A stretch of 64,000 bases of DNA from Corallococcus silvisoli (GCF_009909145.1 NZ_JAAAPJ010000011.1:1-64000), one strand, 5' to 3'; positions 31,312 through 40,700 are shown, numbered from the stretch's first letter. Notes: generated by a model not told the origin, from the letters alone. Numbers and translations: made by a program.

Positions 31312-32480
31312 CACAGCGGCGCCATGTTCTCCACGTACTTGAAGCCCGTGCCCGTGTTGAACACGACCACGGTCTCCTCGGGCGTCACGTCCCCGGCGGC
31401 GTGCAGCTTCTTGAGCGCCGCCACGCACGCGCCGCCCTCGGGCGCCACGAACAGCCCCTCCGCGGCGGCGATGTCCTTCGTGCCCTGGACGATCTCCTCC
31501 TCCGTCACCGACACCGCCGTGCCGTGGCTGTCCTTCACCGCGCGCAGGATGAGGAAGTCCCCCAACGCCCTGGGCACCCGCAGGCCATGCGCGTGCGTCG
31601 TCGCGCCCTGCCACATCGGCGCGTCCGGCTTGCCTTCCGCGTGTGCCTTCACGATGGGCGCGCAGCCCTCCGCCTGCACCGCCACCATCCGCGGCCGCTT
31701 CGCGCCGATGAGCCCCATCGCCTCCAGCTCCTCGAAGGCCTTCCACATCCCGATGAGCCCCGTGCCGCCGCCCGTCGGGTACAGGATGACGTCCGGCACC
31801 GTCCACCCGAGCTGCTCCGCCAGCTCGTAGCCCATCGTCTTCTTGCCCTCCACGCGGTAGGGCTCCTTCAGCGTCGCGCACTCGTACCAGCCGTGCTCCT
31901 TCGCGAGCCCCGCGCACACGCGCCCCGCGTCGGAGATCAACCCCTCCACCGTCTCCACGTGCGCGCCGTACGCCCGCGTCTCCATCAGGAACAAGGACGC
32001 GATGTCCTTCGGCACGAAGACGTGCGCCTCCAACCCGCCCCGCGCCGCGTACGCCGCCAGCGCGCTGCCCGCGTTGCCCGCCGACGGCAGGCACACCGCC
32101 TTCGCGCCCAGCGCCTTCGCCATGGAGACCGCCGCGGAGAGGCCTCGGGCCTTGAACGAGCCCGTCGGGTTGCCGCTCTCATCCTTCACGAGCACCCGCT
32201 TCAATCCCAGCCAGTCCCCCAGCCGGGGCGCGGGGAGCAGCGGCGTGAAGCCCTCGCCCAGCGACAGCCGGTGCGCCGGGTCGTCCACCGGCAGCACCTC
32301 GTGGTAGCGCCACATCGAACGCTCGCGCCCGGGCAGCGCTTCCTTGCGCAGGGTGCGCGCCGCGCGCTCCAGGTCGTAGCGCACGAAGAGCGGCGCCTGA
32401 CAGGCCGTGCACAGGTTCCACACCGCGCCCGGCGCGTACGTCCGGTCGCACTTCGTGCATTCGAGTCGGAGGACGGGCAT
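31308..32480 (-). CDS. thrC: Threonine synthase
   Basis: A PLP-dependent enzyme making threonine from O-phosphohomoserine. Product 390 aa from ATG 32478-32480. An N-terminal zinc-ribbon-like part has CTKCDRTY and CTAC. The PLP lysine lies in NPTGSFKARG (about 125), SAGNAGSALAAYAARG holds the phosphate/substrate loop, and the Gly-rich PTGGGTGLIGMW contacts PLP phosphate. This matches the longer class of ThrC. Its stop codon overlaps the start of the SitA-like lipoprotein gene, an unusual partner for an amino-acid gene. Upstream, exonuclease III ends 14 bp before its start on the same strand. Confidence 0.95.
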   Translation of the reverse strand: MPVLRLECTKCDRTYAPGAVWNLCTACQAPLFVRYDLERAARTLRKEALPGRERSMWRYHEVLPVDDPAHRLSLGEGFTPLLPAPRLGDWLGLKRVLVKDESGNPTGSFKARGLSAAVSMAKALGAKAVCLPSAGNAGSALAAYAARGGLEAHVFVPKDIASLFLMETRAYGAHVETVEGLISDAGRVCAGLAKEHGWYECATLKEPYRVEGKKTMGYELAEQLGWTVPDVILYPTGGGTGLIGMWKAFEELEAMGLIGAKRPRMVAVQAEGCAPIVKAHAEGKPDAPMWQGATTHAHGLRVPRALGDFLILRAVKDSHGTAVSVTEEEIVQGTKDIAAAEGLFVAPEGGACVAALKKLHAAGDVTPEETVVVFNTGTGFKYVENMAPLW

Positions 32481-32494
32481 GCCTCCGACTCTAC

Positions 32495-33265
32495 TCAGTC
32501 CTTCAACTCCAGCCACACCGGGGCATGGTCCGACGGCTGCTGGCCCTTGCGCTCCTCGCGGTCCACGTCACACGCCGTCAGCCTGGGCACCAGCGGCGCC
32601 GTGAGGAACAGGTGGTCGATGCGCACCCCCTTGTTCTTCGGGAACATCAGCATCCGGTAGTCCCACCAGGAGAACTTCTGCACGTCCGGGTGCAGCTTCC
32701 GGAACGCATCCGTCAGCCCGAAGGTGCACACCTGCTGGAGCACGTCCCGCTCGCGCGGCGTGAACAGCGTCTGGCCCTCCCACTGCGCCGGGTCGTACAC
32801 GTCGATGGGCTCCGGCGCGATGTTCCAGTCTCCGCCCATCACCACCAGGTCGTCCGGCTTGTGCCGCGCGTCCAGGTAGCGGCGCAGGCGCCGGAACCAC
32901 TCCAGCTTGTAGACATACGCGGGCGAGTCCACCTGCTGCCCGTTGGGCGCGTAGGCACTCACCACACGGATGCCGTTCACCGTCGCGGAGATGAAACGCG
33001 CGTGCGTGTCATCCACGCCGTCCGACAGGCCCCGCACCACCTCCAGCGGCTCCGTCTTCGCCAGGATGGCCACGCCGTTGTACGTCTTCTGCCCGTGCAC
33101 CGCGGCGAAGTAGCCCGCCTCCTTCACCGCCTCGAAGGGGAAGTCCGCATCGGTGCACTTGAGTTCCTGCAGGCACAGCACGTCTGGCTGGGCGCTCTTC
33201 AGCCAGTTGACCAACCGCTGCTGCCGGGCCCTCACCGAGTTCACGTTCCAGGTCGCGATTCGCAT
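32495..33265 (-). CDS. xth: Exodeoxyribonuclease III / AP endonuclease
   Basis: A 256-aa enzyme of base-excision repair that cuts at abasic sites and degrades 3' ends. The start MRIATWNVNSVRARQQRL carries the metal-site Asn. LQELKC has the catalytic Glu, SAYAPNG the Tyr, GGDWNIAPEPIDV the Asp/Asn pair, WWDYR the substrate loop, and RIDHLFLT with SDHAPVWLEL the terminal Asp-His. All key residues of the ExoIII family are present. Length (E. coli 268 aa) is normal. It probably starts a transcript that continues into thrC. Confidence 0.97.
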   Translation of the reverse strand: MRIATWNVNSVRARQQRLVNWLKSAQPDVLCLQELKCTDADFPFEAVKEAGYFAAVHGQKTYNGVAILAKTEPLEVVRGLSDGVDDTHARFISATVNGIRVVSAYAPNGQQVDSPAYVYKLEWFRRLRRYLDARHKPDDLVVMGGDWNIAPEPIDVYDPAQWEGQTLFTPRERDVLQQVCTFGLTDAFRKLHPDVQKFSWWDYRMLMFPKNKGVRIDHLFLTAPLVPRLTACDVDREERKGQQPSDHAPVWLELKD

Positions 33266-33475
33266 GCGCCGCCGACCGTCGCACGCGGCCCACGCCCCTG
33301 CCATGCTTTTCCCCCTGCGTGTGGCCCCAGGGACACACCCCGTCCCCCATCCCCGGGGGGAGGCCGGTTGGCACACCGGTCGCATTAGGAGGGCCTGGGC
33401 CGCCACCACCGCGGCCCCGGGACGCCACTCCAGGCGACCCGACGCGACAGCACGAGCAGCCCCGAGGGGATTGCC

Positions 33476-34519
33476 ATGAACCCGAAGACGCGCACCCGGT
33501 CCCGCCACCCCGCCTCCTCCCGGCGCTTCACCGTGCCGCCCGCGCTTCGCAAGGCCCTCGTCCCCGCCGCGCTCGCCGCCCTGGGCCTCGCCGCCTGGGA
33601 GGACGTCCCCCTGCCCCGCCTGCTCAAGCCCTGGCTCGCCCACGCCGTCGAAGCCCGCTCGGCCCCCGCCGCCGCCCCCCTCCCGCGGGACCTCCCCGCC
33701 GGGGAGCCGTCGCTGATGGCCGCGCCGCGCCTCCTGGACGAGGCCGCCCCGGTGGAGGTCCCGGCCTTGGGCGACGCCCTGGCGCTGCCGCATGTGCACG
33801 CCCGCCGCGTGGACCACGTGGCCCGCGCGCAGGGGCTGCGCGACCTGGGCGACCTGTCCGGCGCGGTGACCGAGCTGCGCCGCGCGCTCCACGACGCCCC
33901 GGGCGACACGGACACCCTGGCCCAGCTGGCGCGCACCGCGCGGCTCGCCGGAGACACGGCGCTCGCCCTCGACGCGTACGCCCGGCTGGGGCAGGCGGAG
34001 CCCACCGAAACGGGGGCGCTCGTGCAGCAGGCGCGGCTCCTGGTGTCGCAGGGCCGCCATGCGGAGGCCATCCGCATGGGCGAGGAGGCGCTCCTGCGCG
34101 ACCCGGAGGACGCGGAGGTGTACCAGGTGCTCGGCCGCGCGCACCTGGGCGCCAACGAGCTGGGCTCCGCCATCCTGCGCTTCCAGCAGGCCGTGCACCT
34201 GGCGCCCGAGCACGGCCACGCGCTCAACAACCTGGGGTTCGCCTACCTGCGCGCCAACGACAATGCCCGCGCCGTGGAGGTCCTCACCCAGGCCGCCGCC
34301 CTGCTTCCCCACGTGGCCTACGTGCAGAACAACCTGGGCGTCGCCAACGAGCGCCTGGGGCGGCTGGAGGAGGCCCGCGCCGCGTACGCCGCCGCCACCC
34401 GGCTGTCGCCCCGCTACGTGCAGGCCCGCGTCAACGCGGAGCGGGTGGGCCGCGTGGCCCGCGCCGACCCGACCTCCCAGGGCGCCCCGTCCGAGCCATC
34501 CGAGCCCGTCGTGCCGTAG
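33476..34519 (+). CDS. TPR-repeat protein
   Basis: A 347-aa protein with a basic N-terminus and one hydrophobic segment (ALVPAALAALGLAAW, about 29-43) that may be a membrane anchor or uncleaved signal. A Pro/Ala linker follows. Residues 115-325 hold about six TPR units (for example ALNNLGFAYLRANDNARAVE and VQNNLGVANERLGRLEEARA), a scaffold for protein contacts. It lies 109 bp upstream of the PBP1A gene on the same strand and may be part of the same cell-envelope unit, though no direct link is shown by sequence. Confidence 0.88.
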   Translation: MNPKTRTRSRHPASSRRFTVPPALRKALVPAALAALGLAAWEDVPLPRLLKPWLAHAVEARSAPAAAPLPRDLPAGEPSLMAAPRLLDEAAPVEVPALGDALALPHVHARRVDHVARAQGLRDLGDLSGAVTELRRALHDAPGDTDTLAQLARTARLAGDTALALDAYARLGQAEPTETGALVQQARLLVSQGRHAEAIRMGEEALLRDPEDAEVYQVLGRAHLGANELGSAILRFQQAVHLAPEHGHALNNLGFAYLRANDNARAVEVLTQAAALLPHVAYVQNNLGVANERLGRLEEARAAYAAATRLSPRYVQARVNAERVGRVARADPTSQGAPSEPSEPVVP

Positions 34520-34628
34520 GGCGGGCAACCAGGAGATACCTCGCCAGACCGGGGGGAGGTCCCACGCGGGTTCACCCCGCCCCTCCCCCGGTCTAACCTT
34601 GCAGCCTTCTTCTGCCTTCAAGAGCCTC

Positions 34629-37259
34629 ATGACTCCGGCCCGACCGATGCCCCTCTCTCCCGAGCCCCTTCCCCCGGCCCCGACCGGGGCCCCGCCGCCA
34701 TCCCGGAAGGGCGGCTTCGGCGCCGCGCTCTGGCGCTGGACGAAGCGGCTCATGGTGCTGGGCGTCGTCGGGCTCGGGCTCGTCATCGCCGTGTGCGTGG
34801 GCGCCTACGCCTACTTCAGCCGCGACCTGCCGTCCGTGGAGTCGCTGCGCAACTACCGGCCGCCGCAGGTGACGAAGGTGACGTGCGCGGACGGCACGCT
34901 CTGCGCCGAGTTCGCGCTGGAGCGCCGCACGCTCATCCGCATCGAGGACCTGCCACCCCACGTGCGCAACGCGTTCCTCGCCGCCGAGGACGCGGACTTC
35001 TACAAGCACGAAGGCCTGGACCCCTTCGGCATCCTGCGCGCGGGCGTGAAGAACCTCATCCCGGGCAGCCGCAAGTCCGGCGCGTCCACGCTCACGCAGC
35101 AGGTGGTGAAGAACATGCTGCTCACGCCGGAGCGCAGCCTGGGCCGGAAGATCCGCGAGTGGATCCTCACCCCTCGGCTGGAGCAGGCCCTCACGAAGGA
35201 TCAGATCCTCAGCCTCTACATCAACGGCGTGTACTTCGGGCAGCGCCGCTACGGGCTGGAGGAGGCGGCGCTCTTCTACTTCGGCAAGCACGCGAAGGAC
35301 CTGTCCGTGGGCGAGGCCGCCGTGCTCGCGGGCACCGTGCAGCAGCCCCATCGCATCAACCCGGTGACGAACATCACCCGCGCCAAGTCGCGCCAGCGCT
35401 ACGTGCTGGAGCAGATGGCCAAGCAGGGCTTCGTGCCGCGCGCGGTGGTGGACGTGGAGAAGGAGAAGCCCATCGTGCTCGCGCCGCGCAAGGCGGTGAG
35501 CGCGGGCGCCTACTACGCGGAGGAGATCCGCCGCGCGCTCATCGAACGCTACGGCGAGAAGATGGTCATGGAGGGCGGCCTGCGCGTGGACATCGCGCTG
35601 CTGCCCAAGCTCCAGGCCACCGCCGAGCAGGCCGTGCGCGACGGCCTGGAGGCGCTCGACCGGCGCCAGGGCTACCGGGGCGCGCTGGGCAAGCTGGACG
35701 AGTCCCAGTGGAAGCGCTACCGCGCGCTCATCGTCCAGCGCATCGAGGAGGCGGGCCGCCGGCAGAAGGACCAGGGCTATGTCGCGGACCTGGCGCCGCT
35801 CGCCCTGGCCCCCGCGCCCGCCGCCCCGTCCAAGGCGCTCGCGCCGGAGACGGAGGGCGCCGAGGAGCAGCGCCCCGCGGCCCTGGCGGCCGACGAGGAA
35901 GAGGAGGAGGCCCCCCAGTCTCCGGAGCGCGAGCGCGCGGGGCAGGTCATCCTCCGTCCGATGGAGGAGGGCCTGCGCCTCGCCGGCTACGTCACGGAGG
36001 TGGACGTGAAGCGCGACGTGGCCCGCGTGGACCTGGTGGGCCGCACCGCGGAGGTGCCCTTCGCGTCCGTCAACTGGGCGCGGCAGAAGGGCAAGAAGGC
36101 ACCGAAGGACATCTCGGAGGTGTTCACGCCCGGGGAGCTGGTGTTCGTGCGCGTGCTCAAGGCTCCTCCGGCGCCGGCCTTCGTGGAGGCCACGTTGGAC
36201 CAGGTGCCCGTGGTGCAGGGCGGCCTGGTCGTCATCAACCCGGCCAACCGCAACGTGGTGGCGATGGTGGGCGGCTACGACGCGGAGCGCTCGTCGTTCA
36301 ACCGCGCCACGCAGGCGAAGCGCCAGCCGGGCTCGTCCTTCAAGCCCTTCATCTACGCGGCGGCGCTGGCCAGCGGCCGCTTCACGCCCCTGTCCATGGT
36401 GAACGACGCGCCGGAGTCCATCCGCGACCCGTACACGGGCAAGATGTGGAAGCCGAAGAACTTCGACGCCCGGTTCGAGGGCCCCATGACGCTGCGCACG
36501 GCGCTCAGCAAGTCGAAGAACACGGTGTCCGTGCGGCTCATCGAGGCCATCACCCCGGCGACCGCCATCGACTTCGCGCGCCGGGCGGGCATCCGCTCCG
36601 CGATGCCGGAGAACCTCACGCTGGCGCTGGGCACCGGCGAGGTGACGATGCTGGAGGCCGTCAACGCGTACGCCACGCTCCAGTCCAACGGCCGCTACGC
36701 GGAGCCCCTGACGCTGCTGCGCGTGACCGACGCGAAGGGCACCGTGCTGGAGGAGCACCAGCCCGCCTTCGAGGAGACGCTGCCCCCGGCGGTGGCGTAC
36801 CTGGCGACCTCGCTGATGCGCAGCGTGGTGGAGGACGGCTCGGCGCGCGCGGTGCGGGAGCTGAACCGCCCCGCCGCGGGCAAGACGGGCACCACCAACG
36901 AGTCCAAGGACACGTGGTTCACGGGCTACACGATGGACTGGGTGGCCAGCGCCTGGGTGGGCTTCGACGACAACTCGCCCCTGGGCAGCAGCGAGACGGG
37001 GGGCCGGGCCGCGCTGCCCATCTGGCTCAACTTCATGCGCGTGGCGGAGGACGGCCTGCCCGCGCGCGACTTCGAGGTGCCCCCGGGCATCACGCAGGTG
37101 CGAATCGACCCGGCGACCGGGCTGCTGGCGGGCAACGCCGTCCCGGGCCGCCTGGAGCCCTTCCTCGAAGGAACGCAGCCCACCGCCGAGGCGCCTCCCC
37201 CCGGACAGGTGACGCCGGACAACTACTTCCTCGAGGAAGGTGGCAAAAGGGGTCTGTGA
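34629..37259 (+). CDS. Class A penicillin-binding protein (PBP1A-type transglycosylase/transpeptidase)
   Basis: An 876-aa bifunctional peptidoglycan synthase. A Pro-rich cytoplasmic tail and one TM helix (VLGVVGLGLVIAVCVGAYAY, about 44-63) come first. The GT51 domain has AAEDADFYKHEG with the catalytic Glu, and STLTQQVVKN. A linker/OB-like region contains a Glu-rich low-complexity insert (about 400-435, EEEEEAPQSPER). The transpeptidase domain has SSFKP (Ser nucleophile), SKNTV (SxN) and KTGTTNESKD (KTG). Order and residues are complete. Its stop overlaps the next gene's GTG (GTGA), so it leads a coupled run of genes. Confidence 0.96.
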   Translation: MTPARPMPLSPEPLPPAPTGAPPPSRKGGFGAALWRWTKRLMVLGVVGLGLVIAVCVGAYAYFSRDLPSVESLRNYRPPQVTKVTCADGTLCAEFALERRTLIRIEDLPPHVRNAFLAAEDADFYKHEGLDPFGILRAGVKNLIPGSRKSGASTLTQQVVKNMLLTPERSLGRKIREWILTPRLEQALTKDQILSLYINGVYFGQRRYGLEEAALFYFGKHAKDLSVGEAAVLAGTVQQPHRINPVTNITRAKSRQRYVLEQMAKQGFVPRAVVDVEKEKPIVLAPRKAVSAGAYYAEEIRRALIERYGEKMVMEGGLRVDIALLPKLQATAEQAVRDGLEALDRRQGYRGALGKLDESQWKRYRALIVQRIEEAGRRQKDQGYVADLAPLALAPAPAAPSKALAPETEGAEEQRPAALAADEEEEEAPQSPERERAGQVILRPMEEGLRLAGYVTEVDVKRDVARVDLVGRTAEVPFASVNWARQKGKKAPKDISEVFTPGELVFVRVLKAPPAPAFVEATLDQVPVVQGGLVVINPANRNVVAMVGGYDAERSSFNRATQAKRQPGSSFKPFIYAAALASGRFTPLSMVNDAPESIRDPYTGKMWKPKNFDARFEGPMTLRTALSKSKNTVSVRLIEAITPATAIDFARRAGIRSAMPENLTLALGTGEVTMLEAVNAYATLQSNGRYAEPLTLLRVTDAKGTVLEEHQPAFEETLPPAVAYLATSLMRSVVEDGSARAVRELNRPAAGKTGTTNESKDTWFTGYTMDWVASAWVGFDDNSPLGSSETGGRAALPIWLNFMRVAEDGLPARDFEVPPGITQVRIDPATGLLAGNAVPGRLEPFLEGTQPTAEAPPPGQVTPDNYFLEEGGKRGL

Positions 37260-38608
37260 GTCGCTCGCTCCTTTCGCTGCTCCTGGCGCTTGCCTTCGCC
37301 GTGCCCGCCCGGGCGGACATGGACGAAGCCGCGCCGCCTGCCTCCGCCCGGCTGGCCCTGGCCGTGGCGGACGCCATTCGCAACGCGCCCGCGGAGGCGC
37401 CCGTGGCCCTCTGCCTGACGGGAAGCTCCGCCGAGCTGCGCCAGGCGTTCGGGACGCTGCTGGCCGCGCGGCTGTCCGCCCTGCAACTGGGGCCGGTGGT
37501 GCTGGAGGTCCCGCCCGAGCGCGCCGAGGCCGCCGCCCGTGAACAGGGGGCCCGCTCGCTGGCGCGGCTCCGGCTGGACGTGGAGGGCGGTGAGCTGGTG
37601 GCGCGCGGCGACGTGCTGGGCACGTGGGTCAACTTCTGGTCCGGCCGTACGCCCACGCGCCCGCCGAAGCCCGCGGCGGCCGTGGCCGAGGGCGTGGAGG
37701 CGGACGCCGCGGTGCTGGCGCTGGCCTCGGTGGCTCCGCAGGGCACGGGCGTGACGGGGACGGGACCGCAGCCTCGGCGGCCGGTGCGCCTGTTGGGCGC
37801 GGTGTTCGCGAGGCTGGAGGCGCCGCTCGGCGCGCTGGCCTCGGGGGACCTGGATGGGGACGGCCGCGACGAGGTGGCCGTGCTCACCGAGCACGAGGTG
37901 GTGGTGTTCGCGGCGGATGGACGGGTGCTCGCGCGCCGGGAGCTGGAGGGCGCGCCCTCGGCGGCGGTGACGCGCGAGCCCTTCGGGGCGCTGGCGGTGC
38001 TCGCGGGGCCGCCGAGGCTGGCGGCCTGGAGCACGCGACTGGCCCGGGGCGAGGTGCTCGTGCTGGACAGGGCGAAGGGCGTGCTGAGGCCGTCGGGGAC
38101 GCTGGACGCCGCGCCGCTGGGGTCGGCGGAGCGTGGGGCGTTCGTGCCGGGTCAGACGGTGTTCGCCCCGGAGCTCCGGCTGGCGGATGGACGGGCGCTC
38201 ACCGTGCCCGCGTCCTTCGGCACGGCGAGCTTCGCGCCGCCGCACATGCTGTTCGTCCATGCGGATGGCACGGCGTCCCTCTATGCGCGTCCCACGTCCG
38301 CGCCGGCGAGGCTGTCCGGGTTGGGGGCGGGCAGCGCGCTGGCGGACCTGGATGGGGACGGCGTGCCGGAGCTGCTCACGACGTCGCCGCAGCTCCAGCC
38401 GGCCCCGGACACGCTGCGGGTGCTGTCGCTGACGCCCGACGCGCCGATGGCGCATGAGCCCCTGTGGCAGGGCGCGCTTCCTTCGGGCCGCGCGCTGTTC
38501 GTGGTGACGGCGGACCTGGATGGCGACAAGCGCCGGGAGGTCATCGTCGGTTCGTGGAGGCCGGATGGCACGAGCGAGCTGTTCCTCCTGCGCCAGGGTG
38601 CACCGTGA
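37256..38608 (+). CDS. Secreted VCBS/FG-GAP-like repeat protein
   Basis: A 450-aa protein starting with GTG inside the PBP1A stop. A signal peptide (LLSLLLALAFAVPARA) is followed by a first half with an alpha/beta look (VALCLTGSSAELRQAFGTLLA). The second half has three Asp-rich calcium-type loops, DLDGDGRDEV, DLDGDGVPEL and DLDGDKRREV, as in VCBS/FG-GAP beta-propeller blades. It is probably periplasmic or surface-located. Its stop overlaps the next start by one base. Function unknown; coupling to PBP1A suggests an envelope role. Confidence 0.85.
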   Translation: MSRSLLSLLLALAFAVPARADMDEAAPPASARLALAVADAIRNAPAEAPVALCLTGSSAELRQAFGTLLAARLSALQLGPVVLEVPPERAEAAAREQGARSLARLRLDVEGGELVARGDVLGTWVNFWSGRTPTRPPKPAAAVAEGVEADAAVLALASVAPQGTGVTGTGPQPRRPVRLLGAVFARLEAPLGALASGDLDGDGRDEVAVLTEHEVVVFAADGRVLARRELEGAPSAAVTREPFGALAVLAGPPRLAAWSTRLARGEVLVLDRAKGVLRPSGTLDAAPLGSAERGAFVPGQTVFAPELRLADGRALTVPASFGTASFAPPHMLFVHADGTASLYARPTSAPARLSGLGAGSALADLDGDGVPELLTTSPQLQPAPDTLRVLSLTPDAPMAHEPLWQGALPSGRALFVVTADLDGDKRREVIVGSWRPDGTSELFLLRQGAP

Positions 38609-39972
38609 TGATCCGCTCCGCCCTCGTGGGCCTCGTCCTCGTCGCTTCCTCGCCAGCGCTGGCGGCCAGCCGTCCCCGCTACGGCGGCGAGCTGCGCGCG
38701 GCCCACGCCGGCCCGCCCGAGATTGGGGAGCCCGCGCTCGCCGACACCCCGATGGAGGCCGCGCTGTTGGGGCTGTTGACGCGGCCCGTGTGTCGCCTGG
38801 ACGCCGATGGCCGGCTGCACCCGACGCTCGCGCGTGAGCTGTCGCGGCCGGTGCCCCAGGCCCTGCGCGTGACGCTGGCCTCCGCCGCCAGCGCCACCGC
38901 CCTGGCGCGGGCGTGGACGCGGCTGTCCTCCCCGGAGGCGCAGTCGCCGTACCGCGCCTTGCTGTATCCGTTGCGAGGCGAAGGCAGGCAGGTGACGTCC
39001 ACGGGCGCCACGCTGGAGCTGCCCCTGGCGTTCCCGTGGCCCGACCTGGAGCGCTCGCTCTGTCACCCGGCGCTCGCGACGCCGCCGGCGCCAGGCTCCG
39101 GGCCCTTCAAGGCCGCGGGGCGGGGTGTGCTGGAGGCACAGACGGCGTGGCCCGAAGGGCGGCCGTACCTGGACCGCCTGGCGCTCACGGCCACGGATGA
39201 ACGAGGCCTCACGCGGCTGTGGACCGCGAGGCAGGTGCAGGTGGAGCTGGGCACGCCCCCGGACACGGACACGCTCACGGGGGCGGCGCTCTACGCGACC
39301 TATCTGGCGTATTCGCCACGGAAGGTGCCCACGGACTTCCGGCAGGCCGTCGAGAGCGCCATCGACCGCGAGGACCTGACGCGGCTGTTCGTGAAGGGGC
39401 CCGCCGTGCCCATGGCGAACCTGTTGCCGCCCGCGCTGATGCCGCCAGGGGCAAGGCCCCGGCCCGGAGCCCCACCGGTGGGGGCGGCGCGCAAGGTGAC
39501 GCTCGTCTACGACGGTGCGCTGGCGGATCAACGCGCGGTGGCGGAGCGCATCCAGGTGAAGCTGCACGACCAGGGCTACACGGTCGCGCTGGAGCCGCAG
39601 TCGCGTGCCGCCCTGCGAAGCCGTCAGGCGAAAGGCGACTTCGAGCTGATGCTGAGCGCCGTGCTGCTGCCGCCTGTTCCCGGGCCGGCGCTGGCGGTGG
39701 TGTTGGAGGCAGGAGGGCGGCGCGACCTGCTGGGCGTGGAGCTGCCGCCCATCGGGGCGCTGACGGACGCCGGAGCCCGGGATGCGCGCAGCCGCGAGCG
39801 GGCCCTGGCGCTCGCCCCCTCCGTGCCCCTCATCCCGCTGTACGCCCAAGGGCTCGGCCTGCGTGCGGCGCCGGAGGTGACGGACCTGGAGCTGGATGCC
39901 CAGGGCCTGCCCGTGCTGGAGGGCGCGTGGCTCGCCCCCGCCGAAGCCTCGGGTGGTGGAGGCCGGCCATGA
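38608..39972 (+). CDS. Periplasmic solute-binding (SBP_bac_5-like) protein
   Basis: A 454-aa protein from ATG 38608, with a GTG at 38605 as alternative. A signal peptide (ALVGLVLVASSPALA) precedes RPRYGGELRAAH, the usual opening of dipeptide/oligopeptide-binding proteins. PTDFRQAVESAIDRED matches the family segment before the hinge, and LIPLYAQGLGL the C-terminal strand. It is shorter than typical members (500-550 aa), and no permease or ATPase gene is adjacent, so it may have a sensory role. Its stop overlaps the start of the tandem-repeat gene (ATGA). The NtrY-like kinase follows that gene, and the binding protein might feed it signals. Confidence 0.82.
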   Translation: MIRSALVGLVLVASSPALAASRPRYGGELRAAHAGPPEIGEPALADTPMEAALLGLLTRPVCRLDADGRLHPTLARELSRPVPQALRVTLASAASATALARAWTRLSSPEAQSPYRALLYPLRGEGRQVTSTGATLELPLAFPWPDLERSLCHPALATPPAPGSGPFKAAGRGVLEAQTAWPEGRPYLDRLALTATDERGLTRLWTARQVQVELGTPPDTDTLTGAALYATYLAYSPRKVPTDFRQAVESAIDREDLTRLFVKGPAVPMANLLPPALMPPGARPRPGAPPVGAARKVTLVYDGALADQRAVAERIQVKLHDQGYTVALEPQSRAALRSRQAKGDFELMLSAVLLPPVPGPALAVVLEAGGRRDLLGVELPPIGALTDAGARDARSRERALALAPSVPLIPLYAQGLGLRAAPEVTDLELDAQGLPVLEGAWLAPAEASGGGGRP

Positions 39973-40700
39973 ATCAAGCCGACGTGGAGCCCCACACAGG
40001 AGCGGCAAGCGACGGCCCACAAGCGATGGAGCCCAGTGAACTCCGAGCCGCCACGTCCAGATGTAGCGTGGCGACAATTGACGGCGGACGAGCGCTGGAG
40101 CTGTACGAGCCCCGCGCCGAGTTCAATCGCCGCAAGACAGCTGCACACGACATGGGCCGAGTGTCGGAGCTTCACGAGCGCCGCGCCGGCAGCAGCCTCC
40201 GCACGACGGCGGCACACGGTATCAGCCGAGCGCCGGAGCGGCATGAGCGCCGAGCCGAGTTCAACCGCCACACGACGGCGGCACCCGGTAATCGCCGAGC
40301 GCCGGAGCGGCATGAGCGCCGAGCCGAGTTCAACCGCCACACGACGGCGGCACCCGGTAATCGCCGAGCGCCGGAGCGGCATGAGCGCCGAGCCGAGTTC
40401 AACCGCCACACGACGGCGGCACCCGGTAATCGCCGAGCGCCGGAGCGGCATGAGCGCCGAGCCGAGTTCAACCGCCACACGACGGCGGCACCCGGTAATC
40501 GCCGAGCGCTGGAACGACACGAGCACCGTGCTTACGTCAACCGCCGCACGACGGCTGCACACGGTAATCGCCAAGCGCCGGACCGACACAATCACCGTGC
40601 CGGCATCAACCGCCGCACGGCGGCGGCACGCGACAGCGGACACGCGCCAACGCGACCCGTGCGCCCTGCCATCCTGAAGGAACACCCCGCATGCGCCTGA
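39969..40700 (+). CDS. Tandem 23-residue repeat protein, unknown function
   Basis: A 243-aa frame: the ATG overlaps the preceding stop by 4 bp, and its TGA at 40698-40700 overlaps the following kinase start by 10 bp. Nearly all of it consists of about nine 23-residue units; four are identical, with core APERHERRAEFNRHTTAA. The protein is rich in Arg, His, Glu and Ala, probably basic and helical or disordered. No signal peptide or family is recognised. Because the unit is 69 bp, other frames also stay open, so translation of this frame is inferred from the overlaps at both ends rather than proven. It may instead be a non-coding minisatellite captured in the operon. Confidence 0.5.
   Translation: MNQADVEPHTGAASDGPQAMEPSELRAATSRCSVATIDGGRALELYEPRAEFNRRKTAAHDMGRVSELHERRAGSSLRTTAAHGISRAPERHERRAEFNRHTTAAPGNRRAPERHERRAEFNRHTTAAPGNRRAPERHERRAEFNRHTTAAPGNRRAPERHERRAEFNRHTTAAPGNRRALERHEHRAYVNRRTTAAHGNRQAPDRHNHRAGINRRTAAARDSGHAPTRPVRPAILKEHPACA
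40018..40638. repeat. 69-bp tandem repeat array (about nine units, four perfect)
   Basis: Perfect copies run 40225-40293, 40294-40362, 40363-40431 and 40432-40500. Diverged units with the same 69-bp period flank them on both sides: 40018-40086, 40087-40155 and 40156-40224 before, 40501-40569 and 40570-40638 after. Identical central units between diverged outer ones are the pattern of recent unequal exchange. The unit length is a multiple of three, so copy-number change keeps the frame. Confidence 0.92.

Noticed and set aside
40036..40677. Alternative coding frames on both strands across the 69-bp repeat array
   Set aside because: All frames stay open because the unit is a multiple of three and GC-rich; only the frame starting at 39969 has start and stop overlaps with both neighbouring genes.
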